64,000 bases of DNA from Pseudocitrobacter vendiensis (GCF_943590815.1 NZ_CALSBS010000015.1:60106-124105), one strand, 5' to 3'. Counted from the stretch's first letter, positions 38,329 to 48,635 are shown. A program made the numbers and translations. Notes: a model not told the origin generated them from the sequence alone.

Positions 38329-40440
38329 TCACACCACCTTAAGAATGTGCTGAAGCGCCAGGCGGTCGGGTGTTGAGAGCTCAAAAATATCGTCCTGACA
38401 TTCCCCTGCGCGGGTGTAAAGCGCCACCAGCCAGTCATACACGTAGCGGCTGGCGGCGTGTACAGGCTGCTCAGTAAGCTGCGTCAGGCGATGCGATGTT
38501 CGGGCTGGCGGGTTGGCAAATATAGCGAGCCCAACAGCCGCACGGCTGGCGGGTCTTTCGGCAGTATTGTTCCCGGCATAACCGAGCCAGGATATGAAAT
38601 TACCTATCATGGCGCGAAGCTGCGCAGGGTTCGCCTGATGCTGTGTGGCCGCGTGGCGCAATTGCTCTGCCAGGTTAAGTTGGGAACTGATGGCAATCAG
38701 CGTATCGCAAAGTTGCTGCAACGTAGCCGGAGATATTTCCAGTTGTGTAGCGCTGGCCTGCTGGCGGCCCCAGTGGCGAACATGTTGGCACCATAATCGG
38801 AAAGCCAGCGTGCCAGCGTCGTGGGTTTGCTTTTGTGGCAATGCCAGTGATTTGGGTTCGGCAAACAGATCGACCTCGGCGTGGATCTGAGTTGTTACGC
38901 GGGCTTCACGTGAATGCTGTACTTGAGTGATGGCATTAAAACGTTCGAGAGAAGGGAGCAAGCCTGCAAGCAACTCGCCGTGATGCGCCGCCTGGCCCTG
39001 AAGAGCGCGGATCATCGATTCGCATTGCACAGAATGATATTTCTTCCCATTAAATATTGGGCTGAGAAGCATCTGGATGGCTTGCTGGTGTTGTGACATT
39101 AACGTATCAAAGCGGCGATTTCGCGTTGAACGTAACGTGGCGCGTGAAAGCCATTCGATCAGGCGCGCCAGACTATTGCTGTCAAAGGCGTGTAGCGCAC
39201 CCCAGCGCTGGCCAGGTTTACCGACTAAATGCTGGACAGCTTCATCATGCTGCACGGTATGTGCGGCGCGATCGTCTTGCGGGGTAATTGCCCATACCAG
39301 CCCCGGCAAGCCACCATCCTGCTGTGGCTGGGTAGCCTCAACCCATTGGATCAGGGCGTTGGCGATACGTGGGATGGCGCTTCGCTGAGGAGTGGCATTA
39401 CACACAACCAACACATCAGGCTGACGCTGTTGGCGATATGCTTCCAATAACCAATGACACTTGCTCGCCCACAATGTACCTGACTCGTCGAACGGCGACG
39501 CAGGAATATCGAGGATATCGACATCGTCCAGCACCTTGCAGGGGCTGCATAAAACCAGTTCGTTGGTCAGGATCGCCAGCGTGGAACGAGAAATATTGAC
39601 AGTTTGTTGGCCAGGCAGTTGCACCAGAACAGACGAATCGTCCTCGCATCCGGCGGCTAAAAATTCTGCTGTCGGCAGCAAGAACGCATCAACCAACAGA
39701 CTCAGTGGGGCATAGATATCGGTCGCATTTCCCAATATACGCAAGGCATGCGACAGCATTTGCCACTGCTGCGTGAGATCCTGGTGGTCGCCCCACAGAA
39801 GAGACCACGCATGGGTTCTGGCGTTGAGGTCCAGTGATGGCAATAGTTCGACAAACGTATACCATTCGTGATCGCTGACCTCCTGCACTCTGGCGGGTAC
39901 CCGCGATTGCCAGTAACGCACCACGGTTGCGACCTCTTCAGCGGTAACCGTCGGCGTTGTCTGAGGCTGACGCAGGTTTTGCAGTAAGGTCAGACGTTCA
40001 CGAAACGTCTCTGCCCGAAAGGCGCAGTTTTCAGCGTGGGTAATAAAGACCTGCGCCAGCTGCGCCTCCCGCAGTACGCGTAAACGCAGCGGAAATTCAT
40101 CGTGGGGAGAGGGGGTATCACGCGTAAAGCGCAGTGCCAACTGGCAAGGTTGATGGCCCGGATTAATGTGGTTGAAATAATCGAGACGCTTTTCGCCAAT
40201 CGCAATTGGCAGGCGAGCATCACTCTCGCCACACAGCGCGTTCAACAGCCAGTCTTTGGATGCCCGTGAATGGCCGAATAATGCCAGTGTGCCGCGTTGC
40301 TGCCGTGATGCCTCCAGTGCTTGCTTTTGTGCGCTCAGACCCAGCAGATGAAACAGCAGCGCATCCGCATCCATGTCCAGCCCTGGTGCTTTTTTACGCG
40401 CAGTGGAAAGCCATGCCATTACCGCCTGTTCTGTATTCAT
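38329..40440 (-). CDS. srfC: SrfC, putative virulence factor with a degenerate dynamin-like P-loop
   Basis: A 703-residue protein, third gene of srfABC. Near the N-terminus LALFGHSRASKDWLLNALCG (residues 52-71) has the shape of a GTPase P-loop, but the usual GK[S/T] is S-K-D, so nucleotide binding may be lost. A later VDILDIPASPFD resembles the DxxG region. The remainder is helical and shows no signal peptide. In Salmonella srfC is an SsrB-linked gene of poorly defined function. The start overlaps the srfB stop by 4 bases. Confidence 0.88.
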   Translation of the reverse strand: MNTEQAVMAWLSTARKKAPGLDMDADALLFHLLGLSAQKQALEASRQQRGTLALFGHSRASKDWLLNALCGESDARLPIAIGEKRLDYFNHINPGHQPCQLALRFTRDTPSPHDEFPLRLRVLREAQLAQVFITHAENCAFRAETFRERLTLLQNLRQPQTTPTVTAEEVATVVRYWQSRVPARVQEVSDHEWYTFVELLPSLDLNARTHAWSLLWGDHQDLTQQWQMLSHALRILGNATDIYAPLSLLVDAFLLPTAEFLAAGCEDDSSVLVQLPGQQTVNISRSTLAILTNELVLCSPCKVLDDVDILDIPASPFDESGTLWASKCHWLLEAYRQQRQPDVLVVCNATPQRSAIPRIANALIQWVEATQPQQDGGLPGLVWAITPQDDRAAHTVQHDEAVQHLVGKPGQRWGALHAFDSNSLARLIEWLSRATLRSTRNRRFDTLMSQHQQAIQMLLSPIFNGKKYHSVQCESMIRALQGQAAHHGELLAGLLPSLERFNAITQVQHSREARVTTQIHAEVDLFAEPKSLALPQKQTHDAGTLAFRLWCQHVRHWGRQQASATQLEISPATLQQLCDTLIAISSQLNLAEQLRHAATQHQANPAQLRAMIGNFISWLGYAGNNTAERPASRAAVGLAIFANPPARTSHRLTQLTEQPVHAASRYVYDWLVALYTRAGECQDDIFELSTPDRLALQHILKVV

Positions 40441-43406
40441 GCTAAATAAACGCTCCCACTATCAATCCAGTAATGGCTTCCGCGATGTCGGCGGTCGGCC
40501 AGGGTATTCAGTTTCAACGTCAGGGCCTGGGGCGATACCGGCGTGCCGTCGGCAAGCCACGCATCGCTCAGGCTAAATGAGAGAGCGCCTTCCGTGTTGG
40601 TGCCTCCCTGAAGGGCCAACCGTACCTGCAACACGCCGTCCCCGGCGATGACTTTCGCAAGTTCAGGTGAGTTGATGCTCAGGGTATACAGCGGCGTGGC
40701 AGGCCAGCGCGCATTGGCCAGTTGGCGGAATCCCAGTGTGACACTGCCGCGTAGCGGGAAATTGAGACGTGCATCCAGCGTCGCGCCAGGTTTGTCGAGA
40801 TCAAGATCCCGATACCAGATGTTTTCATCGCTCAGGGTATTCACGGTTTTATCCAGTACGCCAAGATAGCGGACGGTGGAATAGGCCCCGATATCCGCAG
40901 CCTTGAAGTTAAAGTGCGGCAGACGTAAATCGAGTGCCAGGCTGCATAGCATTGCGCCTACCGCAGCGGTAGATTTTGGATTGCCAATGCGCCCTTGCTG
41001 GCTAAAGGGATACCACTCCTGTACCGGATAGCGGTCGAGCCAGACCATGCGGCTAACCGGTACGGGTTGCAAATAGCGAATCAGCGCCTGCACACCGGGC
41101 AAACAACCCGGACGACCGGTAATCAGCAGCACATCGCAGGTATAATGGGTAATGGCTTCACACAAGGCGTGCAGCGGCGCGGCGAGGGTAAATTCACCCG
41201 CCAGCATCGCGTCCTGTAGGTTGCGGAATGTCACCGCCAGAGGAACTGACATCAGATCAAAGGTGTTGCTTTCAGCAGGTAATGCATGCTCTACCGCCTG
41301 ATTAATGTAATTCAATACACTGCGGGTAAGCGGTTGCTCAAGCAGTTCACCGAACGTCGCGTGCAGCCCGGCTAATGGATCGGCAGTATCGCTCTGCTCC
41401 CAGGCGGCGAGAATGGCATGCCCAATGGGGATAAACAGCTGCAGTGTGGTCTGCTGGCGCAGGACAGCGAGCGCATCCAGTCGCCCTGAATCACCAAACA
41501 GTGTCGCCATCAATGCAGGGGCGTCGTTCACCCCGGCTCGTTGCAGATGTGTTTGCAGTGCCGGAAGAATGCAGCGCTGAATGATATCCAGCAGGACATC
41601 GTCTCCAGCCACTTTGAAGCCTTCGCGAAACAGCAACTGGGGCGTAATTTTGACGTTGCAGCCCGAACCATCATCCAGTTGGTACTGAGTAATGGCCATG
41701 TCGGTGGTTCCACCACCCAAATCGATAGAAGCAACGCGTAGCGTACGCTCACGGGCAATATCGGGATCTTCAGTACGATCCGGGCGAGCGAGCGCCGCAA
41801 ACAGCGCCTCCGTTTGACCGCAATAATGGGCAATCGCTTCGTTGTACAGCCAAACCAACTGACCACAGCTGGCTTCGTCCCACGCCATTTGAATCTGTGG
41901 CAGCGGAATCCGGCACAGGCGAGCATCAAACTCATCGCTTTGCGGATGCCAGCCTAACGCTTTCCACACCAGCGCCAGCGCGTCTGACATCCGGCGGCGG
42001 AAGATTTCACGCTCCTGTTTTGGCATCGCCGAGGGGAGCGTGAGGATCAGCGTGCGCAACTGGCGTGGCGATGCCGGAAAACCGAGGCGTAGTCGGGTGG
42101 CGACACTGTTGATCTGACCCAGGGACTGCGCCAGTAATTCACAGAGCATATGTGTCATCAGCGTACTGCGGCTGTAATGCGGCGTAAACACCGGCATCCG
42201 CTCATCCAGAGGAAGATTAAACAGCGGTTCGCCGTCGTCATTCATCAGATTCATCAATGGTGAGGCTGTCGCCAGCGGTTCACGTTGTGATTTACCGTTT
42301 AACTGGCTGAAGCGCCAGCTTTGTACGGTCGGTGTTTCATCCCACAGATAGCGTCGTGGGCTGGACAGGCCGCTATAGCCTTCCGTACCGGTACGCTGCA
42401 TGGCCAGCCTGCGAGCTTCGTCGCCAACGCGGACCAGTGATGGCCAGATAAACGCATTTTCTCGCCCGCTTTCAACGGAAAAATGCTGCTTGCCAAACCG
42501 CGTCTGTGCAAACTCCACCCGGCTGGTAAACATCGGCGCATTCAAAAATTGCGGCTGGCTCAGCGAGCGAACCAGGACTTCAGCTGTCTGCCGCAGTCCA
42601 TCATTGGCGTCACCATGATCTTCAATCAAGACGCCGCAGGTGTGCGTGTTGCCGACATCCAGAATCAGATCAACAGGGATAGCGGGGGTACTGAGCGTAG
42701 TAGTGACTAACTTTACTTCCGGAATGACTAGCTGTTCGCCGAGCATCGCGACAATGTTTAACCAGTGACCCTGATATTCAAACATCCGCATCGCGTGGGC
42801 CAGATCCTGTTCGTTGCGCGCTTCATGTTGATAGAGCGACTGGATAAAGGCCTCGCGCAGCCAGCCATCTATCCATGTCTGATCGAGAAAATCGGTCAGT
42901 TCATCATCATGCCAGGCCAGCGCAAAGCGTGTGCCGTTCAGAACGTCATTTTCGACTGGCGCAAGTGTTGCAGAGTCGTTACTTCGGGTCTGGCTATCAA
43001 ACGCTATCGTCACGCGATGGCTATTACCAGCGCTGTCGGGCGTTTCAAGCTTACGAATTTGAACGCGCGCCCAGTTATCAGGCCCCTCAACGAAGGTGCG
43101 CGGCGGGTTGAAGCGGAAAAAAGGCAGGGGAAGCCATACGCCGTCCAGCAAGCTGAGCGAGTGATGCAAATCCAGCGTGCTCTCCGGTTTGACTACCTCT
43201 GGTTGATTCGTACCCTCGACCGCCAGCGTATAGCGCAGATGCGCGGCATCCCAGCTCAATCGCAGCAGGGGGCCATTGGCGGTTTTACGCACAAAGCGGC
43301 CAACGGCCGGTGAGCTTTGCGGCGTTAAACCAAAATCAAGAAACTGCACGCCGCTGTCGGCAATAAGCGTAACGCTTTGTTTATAATCGCAAAGAGTGAC
43401 AAGCAT
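40437..43406 (-). CDS. srfB: SrfB, actin/Hsp70-fold ATPase-like putative virulence factor
   Basis: A 989-residue protein. After about 245 N-terminal residues of unknown fold comes an ATPase core with the phosphate-1 motif ILDVGNTHTCGV (249-260), the phosphate-2 motif SIDLGGGTTDMAI (560-572) and an adenosine-type motif LLITGRPGCLPGV near residue 785. These are the hallmarks of the Hsp70/actin superfamily. The 989-residue length agrees with Salmonella SrfB as I recall. There is no signal peptide or membrane segment. It is flanked by srfA (2-base gap) and srfC (4-base overlap), so the three are surely one operon. Confidence 0.9.
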   Translation of the reverse strand: MLVTLCDYKQSVTLIADSGVQFLDFGLTPQSSPAVGRFVRKTANGPLLRLSWDAAHLRYTLAVEGTNQPEVVKPESTLDLHHSLSLLDGVWLPLPFFRFNPPRTFVEGPDNWARVQIRKLETPDSAGNSHRVTIAFDSQTRSNDSATLAPVENDVLNGTRFALAWHDDELTDFLDQTWIDGWLREAFIQSLYQHEARNEQDLAHAMRMFEYQGHWLNIVAMLGEQLVIPEVKLVTTTLSTPAIPVDLILDVGNTHTCGVLIEDHGDANDGLRQTAEVLVRSLSQPQFLNAPMFTSRVEFAQTRFGKQHFSVESGRENAFIWPSLVRVGDEARRLAMQRTGTEGYSGLSSPRRYLWDETPTVQSWRFSQLNGKSQREPLATASPLMNLMNDDGEPLFNLPLDERMPVFTPHYSRSTLMTHMLCELLAQSLGQINSVATRLRLGFPASPRQLRTLILTLPSAMPKQEREIFRRRMSDALALVWKALGWHPQSDEFDARLCRIPLPQIQMAWDEASCGQLVWLYNEAIAHYCGQTEALFAALARPDRTEDPDIARERTLRVASIDLGGGTTDMAITQYQLDDGSGCNVKITPQLLFREGFKVAGDDVLLDIIQRCILPALQTHLQRAGVNDAPALMATLFGDSGRLDALAVLRQQTTLQLFIPIGHAILAAWEQSDTADPLAGLHATFGELLEQPLTRSVLNYINQAVEHALPAESNTFDLMSVPLAVTFRNLQDAMLAGEFTLAAPLHALCEAITHYTCDVLLITGRPGCLPGVQALIRYLQPVPVSRMVWLDRYPVQEWYPFSQQGRIGNPKSTAAVGAMLCSLALDLRLPHFNFKAADIGAYSTVRYLGVLDKTVNTLSDENIWYRDLDLDKPGATLDARLNFPLRGSVTLGFRQLANARWPATPLYTLSINSPELAKVIAGDGVLQVRLALQGGTNTEGALSFSLSDAWLADGTPVSPQALTLKLNTLADRRHRGSHYWIDSGSVYLA

Positions 43407-43408
43407 CG

Positions 43409-44623
43409 TCAGGCTCCGATCTTCTTAAAGGTGACAGGCACAATCTTTTCTGCGCTATAGCGCGCGGTACAGGTGGCAACATCAAAGCTGTTCGCTTTAC
43501 AGCTAATTTCTGGCATTGGGAAGCGAGAACCATCGCTACAACGCGCCGTACCCCGGCTTTTAATCAGCAGTTCACCGTTCTGATGCAGCCCGGAAAACAG
43601 TGGCACCCGGCAGATAATGTTGTCGCCGTGTACCAGACGCGCCGTGCCTTTGTTGTTTTCAATCTGATAGCGCAACGATGGGGCATTTTTCATTTCAAGC
43701 AACAGCCGCCAGTTGCCATTCAGGAAACGTGTCGTTCCGGCGCGCAGCTGGTTGGGTTCCATCACCAGCGCATCTTTAGCAATGGGAGCCAGTACAATGT
43801 CTTTAACCGGGGCTGGTTGTTCCGTATGGCTGGCAAGCTGTAGGGGCAGTTTGCGGGTAAGTGTCGGCCATGTCGGGGAGATAACCGCCGTGGGTTGCGC
43901 CACGGCGGGCGTTGGCGCTGATGGCCAGAACAGCGTTGCAGCTATCGCAATCATGATCGCAGCCGCGAAGGGTAATACCCAACGCCAGCGTCCTTGCGCA
44001 GTGGCGGCTCGGTGAATGATAGGGGCGACGCTGGGAGCCGATTCCTGTTCGTAAAGCAGCGGAATATCCGCCTGAGCGAAGGCTACTATCGGTTCAGTGG
44101 GGGAGTCATCGACAGGAAGATGTTCAATGAGCGGCGCTGCCTCAGCGATACGCAGGCAAGCAAAAGCATCACTACGTGGGCTTTCGTTGAGATTAACAAA
44201 TCCCCAGAAGCAAATAACGGGTTTGTCATTGACCAGAAAAAGATGGTTCTCGCCCGGGAACTGCAATGTGTTTTCCAGCAACGCGCCGAAGAGCTGTTGC
44301 GCAGGTTTACCTGATTGCTGACAGTTGCCGGAGAGTGTCCACACCGTTTGCTGGAGAGCGTCAAGATAGCGCAGGGCAGCGTCGCGCTGAGCCGCGCTGG
44401 CGGCGTTCCAGCTGACTACGCTGCCTTCAACAGGCGAATACCAGTCAACGCGATCGCCTTCATCATTTAACTGCGGAATCGCCAGGCTGTCACATACGGC
44501 GAATTGTTTACGCAGGCGAAGGGTTTCGCGCACCTGATTTGCCGAATCAAACACGGCCTGCCCGCCGCCGCCCACCGCCTGAAAATCATCAAGATTTCCG
44601 CTGCGTAAGAGAATTTTTGCCAC
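43409..44623 (-). CDS. srfA: SrfA, membrane-anchored component of SrfABC
   Basis: A 404-residue protein, first gene of the operon. It has about 210 N-terminal residues, one strong transmembrane helix (about 214-233, WRWVLPFAAAIMIAIAATLF) and a proline-rich linker. A C-terminal region of about 160 residues contains several cysteines (IICRVP, ARCSDG, ISCKAN, ATCTAR). A positive-inside reading suggests a cytoplasmic N-terminus and a periplasmic cysteine-bearing domain. AAGGG precedes the ATG. It may anchor SrfB and SrfC to the membrane; this is inference. Confidence 0.85.
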   Translation of the reverse strand: MAKILLRSGNLDDFQAVGGGGQAVFDSANQVRETLRLRKQFAVCDSLAIPQLNDEGDRVDWYSPVEGSVVSWNAASAAQRDAALRYLDALQQTVWTLSGNCQQSGKPAQQLFGALLENTLQFPGENHLFLVNDKPVICFWGFVNLNESPRSDAFACLRIAEAAPLIEHLPVDDSPTEPIVAFAQADIPLLYEQESAPSVAPIIHRAATAQGRWRWVLPFAAAIMIAIAATLFWPSAPTPAVAQPTAVISPTWPTLTRKLPLQLASHTEQPAPVKDIVLAPIAKDALVMEPNQLRAGTTRFLNGNWRLLLEMKNAPSLRYQIENNKGTARLVHGDNIICRVPLFSGLHQNGELLIKSRGTARCSDGSRFPMPEISCKANSFDVATCTARYSAEKIVPVTFKKIGA

Positions 44624-44880
44624 ATTATTGCCCTTTAGACTTCTTCACGGCATTACTTTACGCAATGGGATATGACAACAAACGCTGAATGAGAGGGCTA
44701 AAAGGGGCAATTCTCAGCGTATTGAACCTCGGCATCCTAAGTAAAATCCGCTGCGAAGTCGGTGGGAAATTAGCCAGTGCGGGTAACGCCACGCCGAGCT
44801 ATTTCTCGGGGTGATAACAACTCAAAAAGTATTTGTAGTATGTTATGATCTAGCCTGCAAATTCATTTTTCAGGCAGATT

Positions 44881-46860
44881 ATGAACTATCGAGCAGATAT
44901 TGTTGGGTTGAGAGGGATTGCTGTTTTATTAGTCATTCTTTTTCATGCGGGGGTTACGCTTTTCCCGTCAGGGTTTGTGGGCGTTGATGTTTTCTTTGTG
45001 ATATCCGGTTTTTTAATATCAGGCGTTATACAGACAGCCATTGTTAATAACACGTTCTCATTTAGCCAGTTTTATGCCCGACGTCTCTGGCGTTTGCAGC
45101 CAGCAATGCTCACAATGCTATTGTTGTCACTCCTGGTGGCATCAATTTTTTATTTGCCTGACGATTATGCCGACTTCCTGAAAAGTGGACGTAAAGTTAT
45201 TCAGGCCACAGCAAATCAATATTTTGCTCATGAAACCACAGGGTACGCAGCGCCAGATGCAGATAAAATGTTGTTGCTGCACATGTGGTCATTATCAATT
45301 GAATGGCAATGGTATCTGTTTTTTCCTGTAATCTATACTGTTGGCGCAAGGTTTTTAAATAAGCAGAAGCTGTTTTTAGTTGTCAGCTTATTTACCCTGG
45401 TCGCCATTGCTTATTCACTGTTTTTCGGAATAAAGCATCCGGTTCAAACATACTATGCCTTTCTTTCTCGGGTGTTTGAGTTTATGCTGGGAGTATTGGC
45501 CTTTGAGATGTCTAACAAGAAAAACATCCTCAAGGCTCAGTGGCAGAAAATTGTTACAGTAGTAGCACTGATAATTATTATTTTTGTTGCTACCCAAAAT
45601 GATATCCTCAAGGCATATCCTAATTATTGGACATGGGCTGTTGCCATCAGTTCCGCCGTGTTACTTGCCTGGGGTGCAAAAGAAAAAGATACACTCTACA
45701 CAAAACTAATCTCGTCTAAGCCGCTGGTTTACACTGGCGAAATATCTTACTCCCTGTATCTCTTTCATTGGCCGTTACTGGCTGCCCTGCATTATGTCGG
45801 TTATGAGAGTATGCCTGCCCGAGCATTGGCAGTGGCGTTAGCCTTTACGCTGGCATCTCTCACTTATTTTTATATCGAGATGCCGTATCGTAGGAGTAAG
45901 ACCCCGTTATTAAAATCGCTTTTATTGCTGGTTATTGTTCCTTATTTGCTTGTTTATAGTATTTATACCATTGGAAAACATAACGACCAGTTCAGTGGTT
46001 TACGATTTGGTTCCGAAATGACAAGAGTCAATAAGACTCTCGCAGAATCACGTTTAAAACAACGAGAAGATTGCATGAATGTAAACGTGGAGGGTACGGA
46101 TGCAAAATGTGTTGTTGGCGATAAAACATCAACGAATAGTGTTTTATTGATGGGGGACTCTCATTCCAATCAATACTGGAATTTCTTCGATCGCCTGGCG
46201 AAAGATGCCAATCTTGCAGTTGATATTAAATCGACCTCCTTGTGTCTCGCACTCCCCGGCATTTATCAATATGACTTTTGGAATTATCCGGGTATGGCCT
46301 ACCAGCAATGCCACGATAATGTTAACGAATACTATAAGGCGATTGATTCAAAGAAATACAAGTTTGTCGTCATTTCCGAAGTATGGGAAAACTATGCCAG
46401 TTTTAATATTTACGAACATCCGGATGATAAAAAGTCACGTGATTTATCGATTGAACGCATCAACAAGGCAGCACGGGAGGGGATTAAGCGAATCATTGCC
46501 TCTGGCGCTACACCTGTCATAGTTAAATCTATGGCGCCAATGCCGGCAGGCTTTTTGACCTGTTTCTATGAGCACTTTAAAACACGCCGACCTTATTCAG
46601 CGAATGAGTGCAATCCGCATGCACAGGTAAATGATGCTCAGTGGTGGACAACTAAAATGTTTGACTCATTGCAGCAGGCGTTTCCACAACTCATCATCAT
46701 TGATCCGAAAAAGGTACAGTGTGACGGTCAGCGTTGTGAGACCGAAATCGACGGTATTCCTTTGTACCGTGATGTCGGACATCTTAACGATTATGCGACC
46801 GGTATTTTTGCTGAACGGTATCTCAAGAAGATGGGTAATCCATTGAAAAATAAATATTAA
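44881..46860 (+). CDS. OafA-type acyltransferase with C-terminal SGNH domain
   Basis: A 659-residue protein. Residues 1-365 form an acyltransferase-3 membrane domain of about ten helices. The conserved start is RGIAVLLVILFHAG (histidine 22), followed by GVDVFFVISGFLISG. Residues 400-659 form a periplasmic SGNH esterase-like domain with GDSHSN at 425-430 and the D-x-x-H pair D631/H634. Such proteins O-acetylate lipopolysaccharide or other surface glycans. The gene is visibly more AT-rich than its neighbours, suggesting transfer. It is divergent from srfA. The acceptor sugar is unknown. Confidence 0.9.
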   Translation: MNYRADIVGLRGIAVLLVILFHAGVTLFPSGFVGVDVFFVISGFLISGVIQTAIVNNTFSFSQFYARRLWRLQPAMLTMLLLSLLVASIFYLPDDYADFLKSGRKVIQATANQYFAHETTGYAAPDADKMLLLHMWSLSIEWQWYLFFPVIYTVGARFLNKQKLFLVVSLFTLVAIAYSLFFGIKHPVQTYYAFLSRVFEFMLGVLAFEMSNKKNILKAQWQKIVTVVALIIIIFVATQNDILKAYPNYWTWAVAISSAVLLAWGAKEKDTLYTKLISSKPLVYTGEISYSLYLFHWPLLAALHYVGYESMPARALAVALAFTLASLTYFYIEMPYRRSKTPLLKSLLLLVIVPYLLVYSIYTIGKHNDQFSGLRFGSEMTRVNKTLAESRLKQREDCMNVNVEGTDAKCVVGDKTSTNSVLLMGDSHSNQYWNFFDRLAKDANLAVDIKSTSLCLALPGIYQYDFWNYPGMAYQQCHDNVNEYYKAIDSKKYKFVVISEVWENYASFNIYEHPDDKKSRDLSIERINKAAREGIKRIIASGATPVIVKSMAPMPAGFLTCFYEHFKTRRPYSANECNPHAQVNDAQWWTTKMFDSLQQAFPQLIIIDPKKVQCDGQRCETEIDGIPLYRDVGHLNDYATGIFAERYLKKMGNPLKNKY

Positions 46861-47027
46861 AATGCGAATGCGCGGTATAGGGTAAAATCTGCCGCGCATT
46901 GCCTCATTGGTACATTAACGCATTGATAGTTTGAAAGTTTATGCCTTATGGTTTCTTGTTATTTGCCAGTTCGCGCCCCCTGTGCTGTTATTAAACCCCA
47001 TATAATAAAATCGTAAGGCTTATAACC

Positions 47028-48626
47028 ATGTCTACAGGGAAAACGCTTCTCGCGCTGGCGTTGAGCGCATTATTACCGGCAGGTGCGGCGTGGTCCGCGA
47101 ATAACGACACGCTGATTTACTGTTCTGAAGCGTCACCGGAATCTTTTAACCCGCAAATTGCCAGTTCTGGCCCGTCATTCGTTGCCAGTTCGCAGGTGTT
47201 GTATAACCGCTTGATCAATTTTGATCCGGTGAAAAATATGCCGATACCGTCGCTGGCAACCGAGTGGAAAATTTCACCTGACGGGCTGACCTATACCTTT
47301 ACCCTGCGTCAGGGAGTGAAATTCAACAGTAATAAATTCTTCAAACCTACCCGCGACTTTAACGCTGATGATGTGGTGTTCTCTGTCCTGCGCCAGAAAG
47401 ACGCCAGTCATCCGTACCATAATGTTTCGCAGGGCAGCTACGAATATTTCCATGATGTAGGCCTGGATTCGCTTATTAAAGAGGTGAAAAAGGTCGATGA
47501 TTATCACGTTCAGTTTGTCCTGAATGAACCGAACGCCGCGTTTCTGGCTGACTGGGGAATGGATTTCGCATCGATACTGTCCGCTGAATATGCTGATGCA
47601 ATGCTGAAGAAGGGTACTCCGGAAAACGTTGATAACTGGCCGATTGGCACCGGGCCATATGCGTTGCAGCAGTACAAGGTGGATTCGCTCATTCGCTACA
47701 TTGCCAACCCAAACTATTGGGATGGCGAAGTGCCGACCAAACACCTTATTTTTTCTATCACGCCAAATGTTCAGACCCGTCTGGCAAAACTGCAAACCAA
47801 CGAGTGCCAGATTATCCCGGCACCGTCGCCTGTCCAGTTTGCCGAAATTACCAAGAATAAAGATCTGACCCTGCATAAAGTCGATGCGCTGAACGTGGGG
47901 TATCTGGCATTTAACACTGAAAAGAAACCGTTTGATAATGTGCTGGTGCGTCAGGCGTTGAACTACGCTACCGACAAGCAGGCTATTATCAAGGCCGTAT
48001 TTTTGGATTCCGGTACAGTGGCGAAGTCGCCGATTCCGCCGAATATGTTGGGCTTTGATAAAAATTTGAAGGACTACACATACGACCCGGAAAAAGCGAA
48101 AGCGCTACTGAAACAGGCAGGCCTGGAGAAAGGCTTTGAAGCGACGTTATGGTCGATGCCGGTACAGCGGCCGTATAACCCAAATTCGCGGCGTATTGCG
48201 GAGATGATCCAAAGCGATTGGGCGAAAGTGGGCGTAAAAGCCAACATTGTGTCGTATGAGTGGGGCGAATATCTTTCAGGGATGCGCAAAGGCGAGCATG
48301 ATACCGCGCTGTTTGGTTGGATGTCGGACAACGGCGATCCGGACAACTTCGCCGGCACGTTGCTGGGCTGCGGCAGTATTAAATCCGGCTCCAATGCCGC
48401 GCGCTGGTGTAATAAAGAGTATGATGGGGTCGTGAAAAAAGCACTGCTTGCCAGCGATCCTGCGAAACGCGCTGCGCTTTATGGTAAGGCGCAGGCGATT
48501 TACTTCCAGCAAGCACCGTGGATCGCGCTGGCGAACGGCAAAACGTTTTACGCTACGCGCAGTAATGTGAAGGGGTACAGCGTCAGTCTGATGGGCAGTG
48601 ATTTTTCGAAAACGAAAATCAATTAA
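47028..48626 (+). CDS. DppA-like peptide-binding protein (orphan ABC substrate-binding protein)
   Basis: A 532-residue periplasmic binding protein of family 5. The signal peptide ends near AAWSA. The mature start TLIYCSEASPESFNPQ, and later YTYDPEKAKALLKQAGLEKG and NGDPDNFAGTLLGC, are very close to E. coli DppA. It probably binds dipeptides or related ligands. No permease or ATPase genes lie nearby, so it may feed an existing Dpp-type transporter. The stop is 9 bases before ydcY, with ydcY's ribosome site in the gap, so the two are probably one transcript. Confidence 0.88.
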   Translation: MSTGKTLLALALSALLPAGAAWSANNDTLIYCSEASPESFNPQIASSGPSFVASSQVLYNRLINFDPVKNMPIPSLATEWKISPDGLTYTFTLRQGVKFNSNKFFKPTRDFNADDVVFSVLRQKDASHPYHNVSQGSYEYFHDVGLDSLIKEVKKVDDYHVQFVLNEPNAAFLADWGMDFASILSAEYADAMLKKGTPENVDNWPIGTGPYALQQYKVDSLIRYIANPNYWDGEVPTKHLIFSITPNVQTRLAKLQTNECQIIPAPSPVQFAEITKNKDLTLHKVDALNVGYLAFNTEKKPFDNVLVRQALNYATDKQAIIKAVFLDSGTVAKSPIPPNMLGFDKNLKDYTYDPEKAKALLKQAGLEKGFEATLWSMPVQRPYNPNSRRIAEMIQSDWAKVGVKANIVSYEWGEYLSGMRKGEHDTALFGWMSDNGDPDNFAGTLLGCGSIKSGSNAARWCNKEYDGVVKKALLASDPAKRAALYGKAQAIYFQQAPWIALANGKTFYATRSNVKGYSVSLMGSDFSKTKIN

Positions 48627-48635
48627 GGAGTGTGT

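Noticed and set aside
38222..38438. Longer N-terminus for the aldehyde dehydrogenase
   Set aside because: The 72 extra codons run back into the 3' end of srfC and give a Cys/Trp-rich peptide unlike any dehydrogenase. The internal ATG at 38222 has a better ribosome site and the family length.
44624..44880. Flagellar sigma-28 promoter before srfA
   Set aside because: srfABC is linked to the flagellar regulon in Salmonella, so I looked for TAAAGTTT-N11-GCCGATAA on the minus strand. Only partial halves without correct spacing were seen.
46867..46900. Terminator after the acyltransferase gene
   Set aside because: A 9-bp stem (aatgcgcgg/ccgcgcatt) exists but has a 16-base loop and no U-run, so it was not listed as a terminator.
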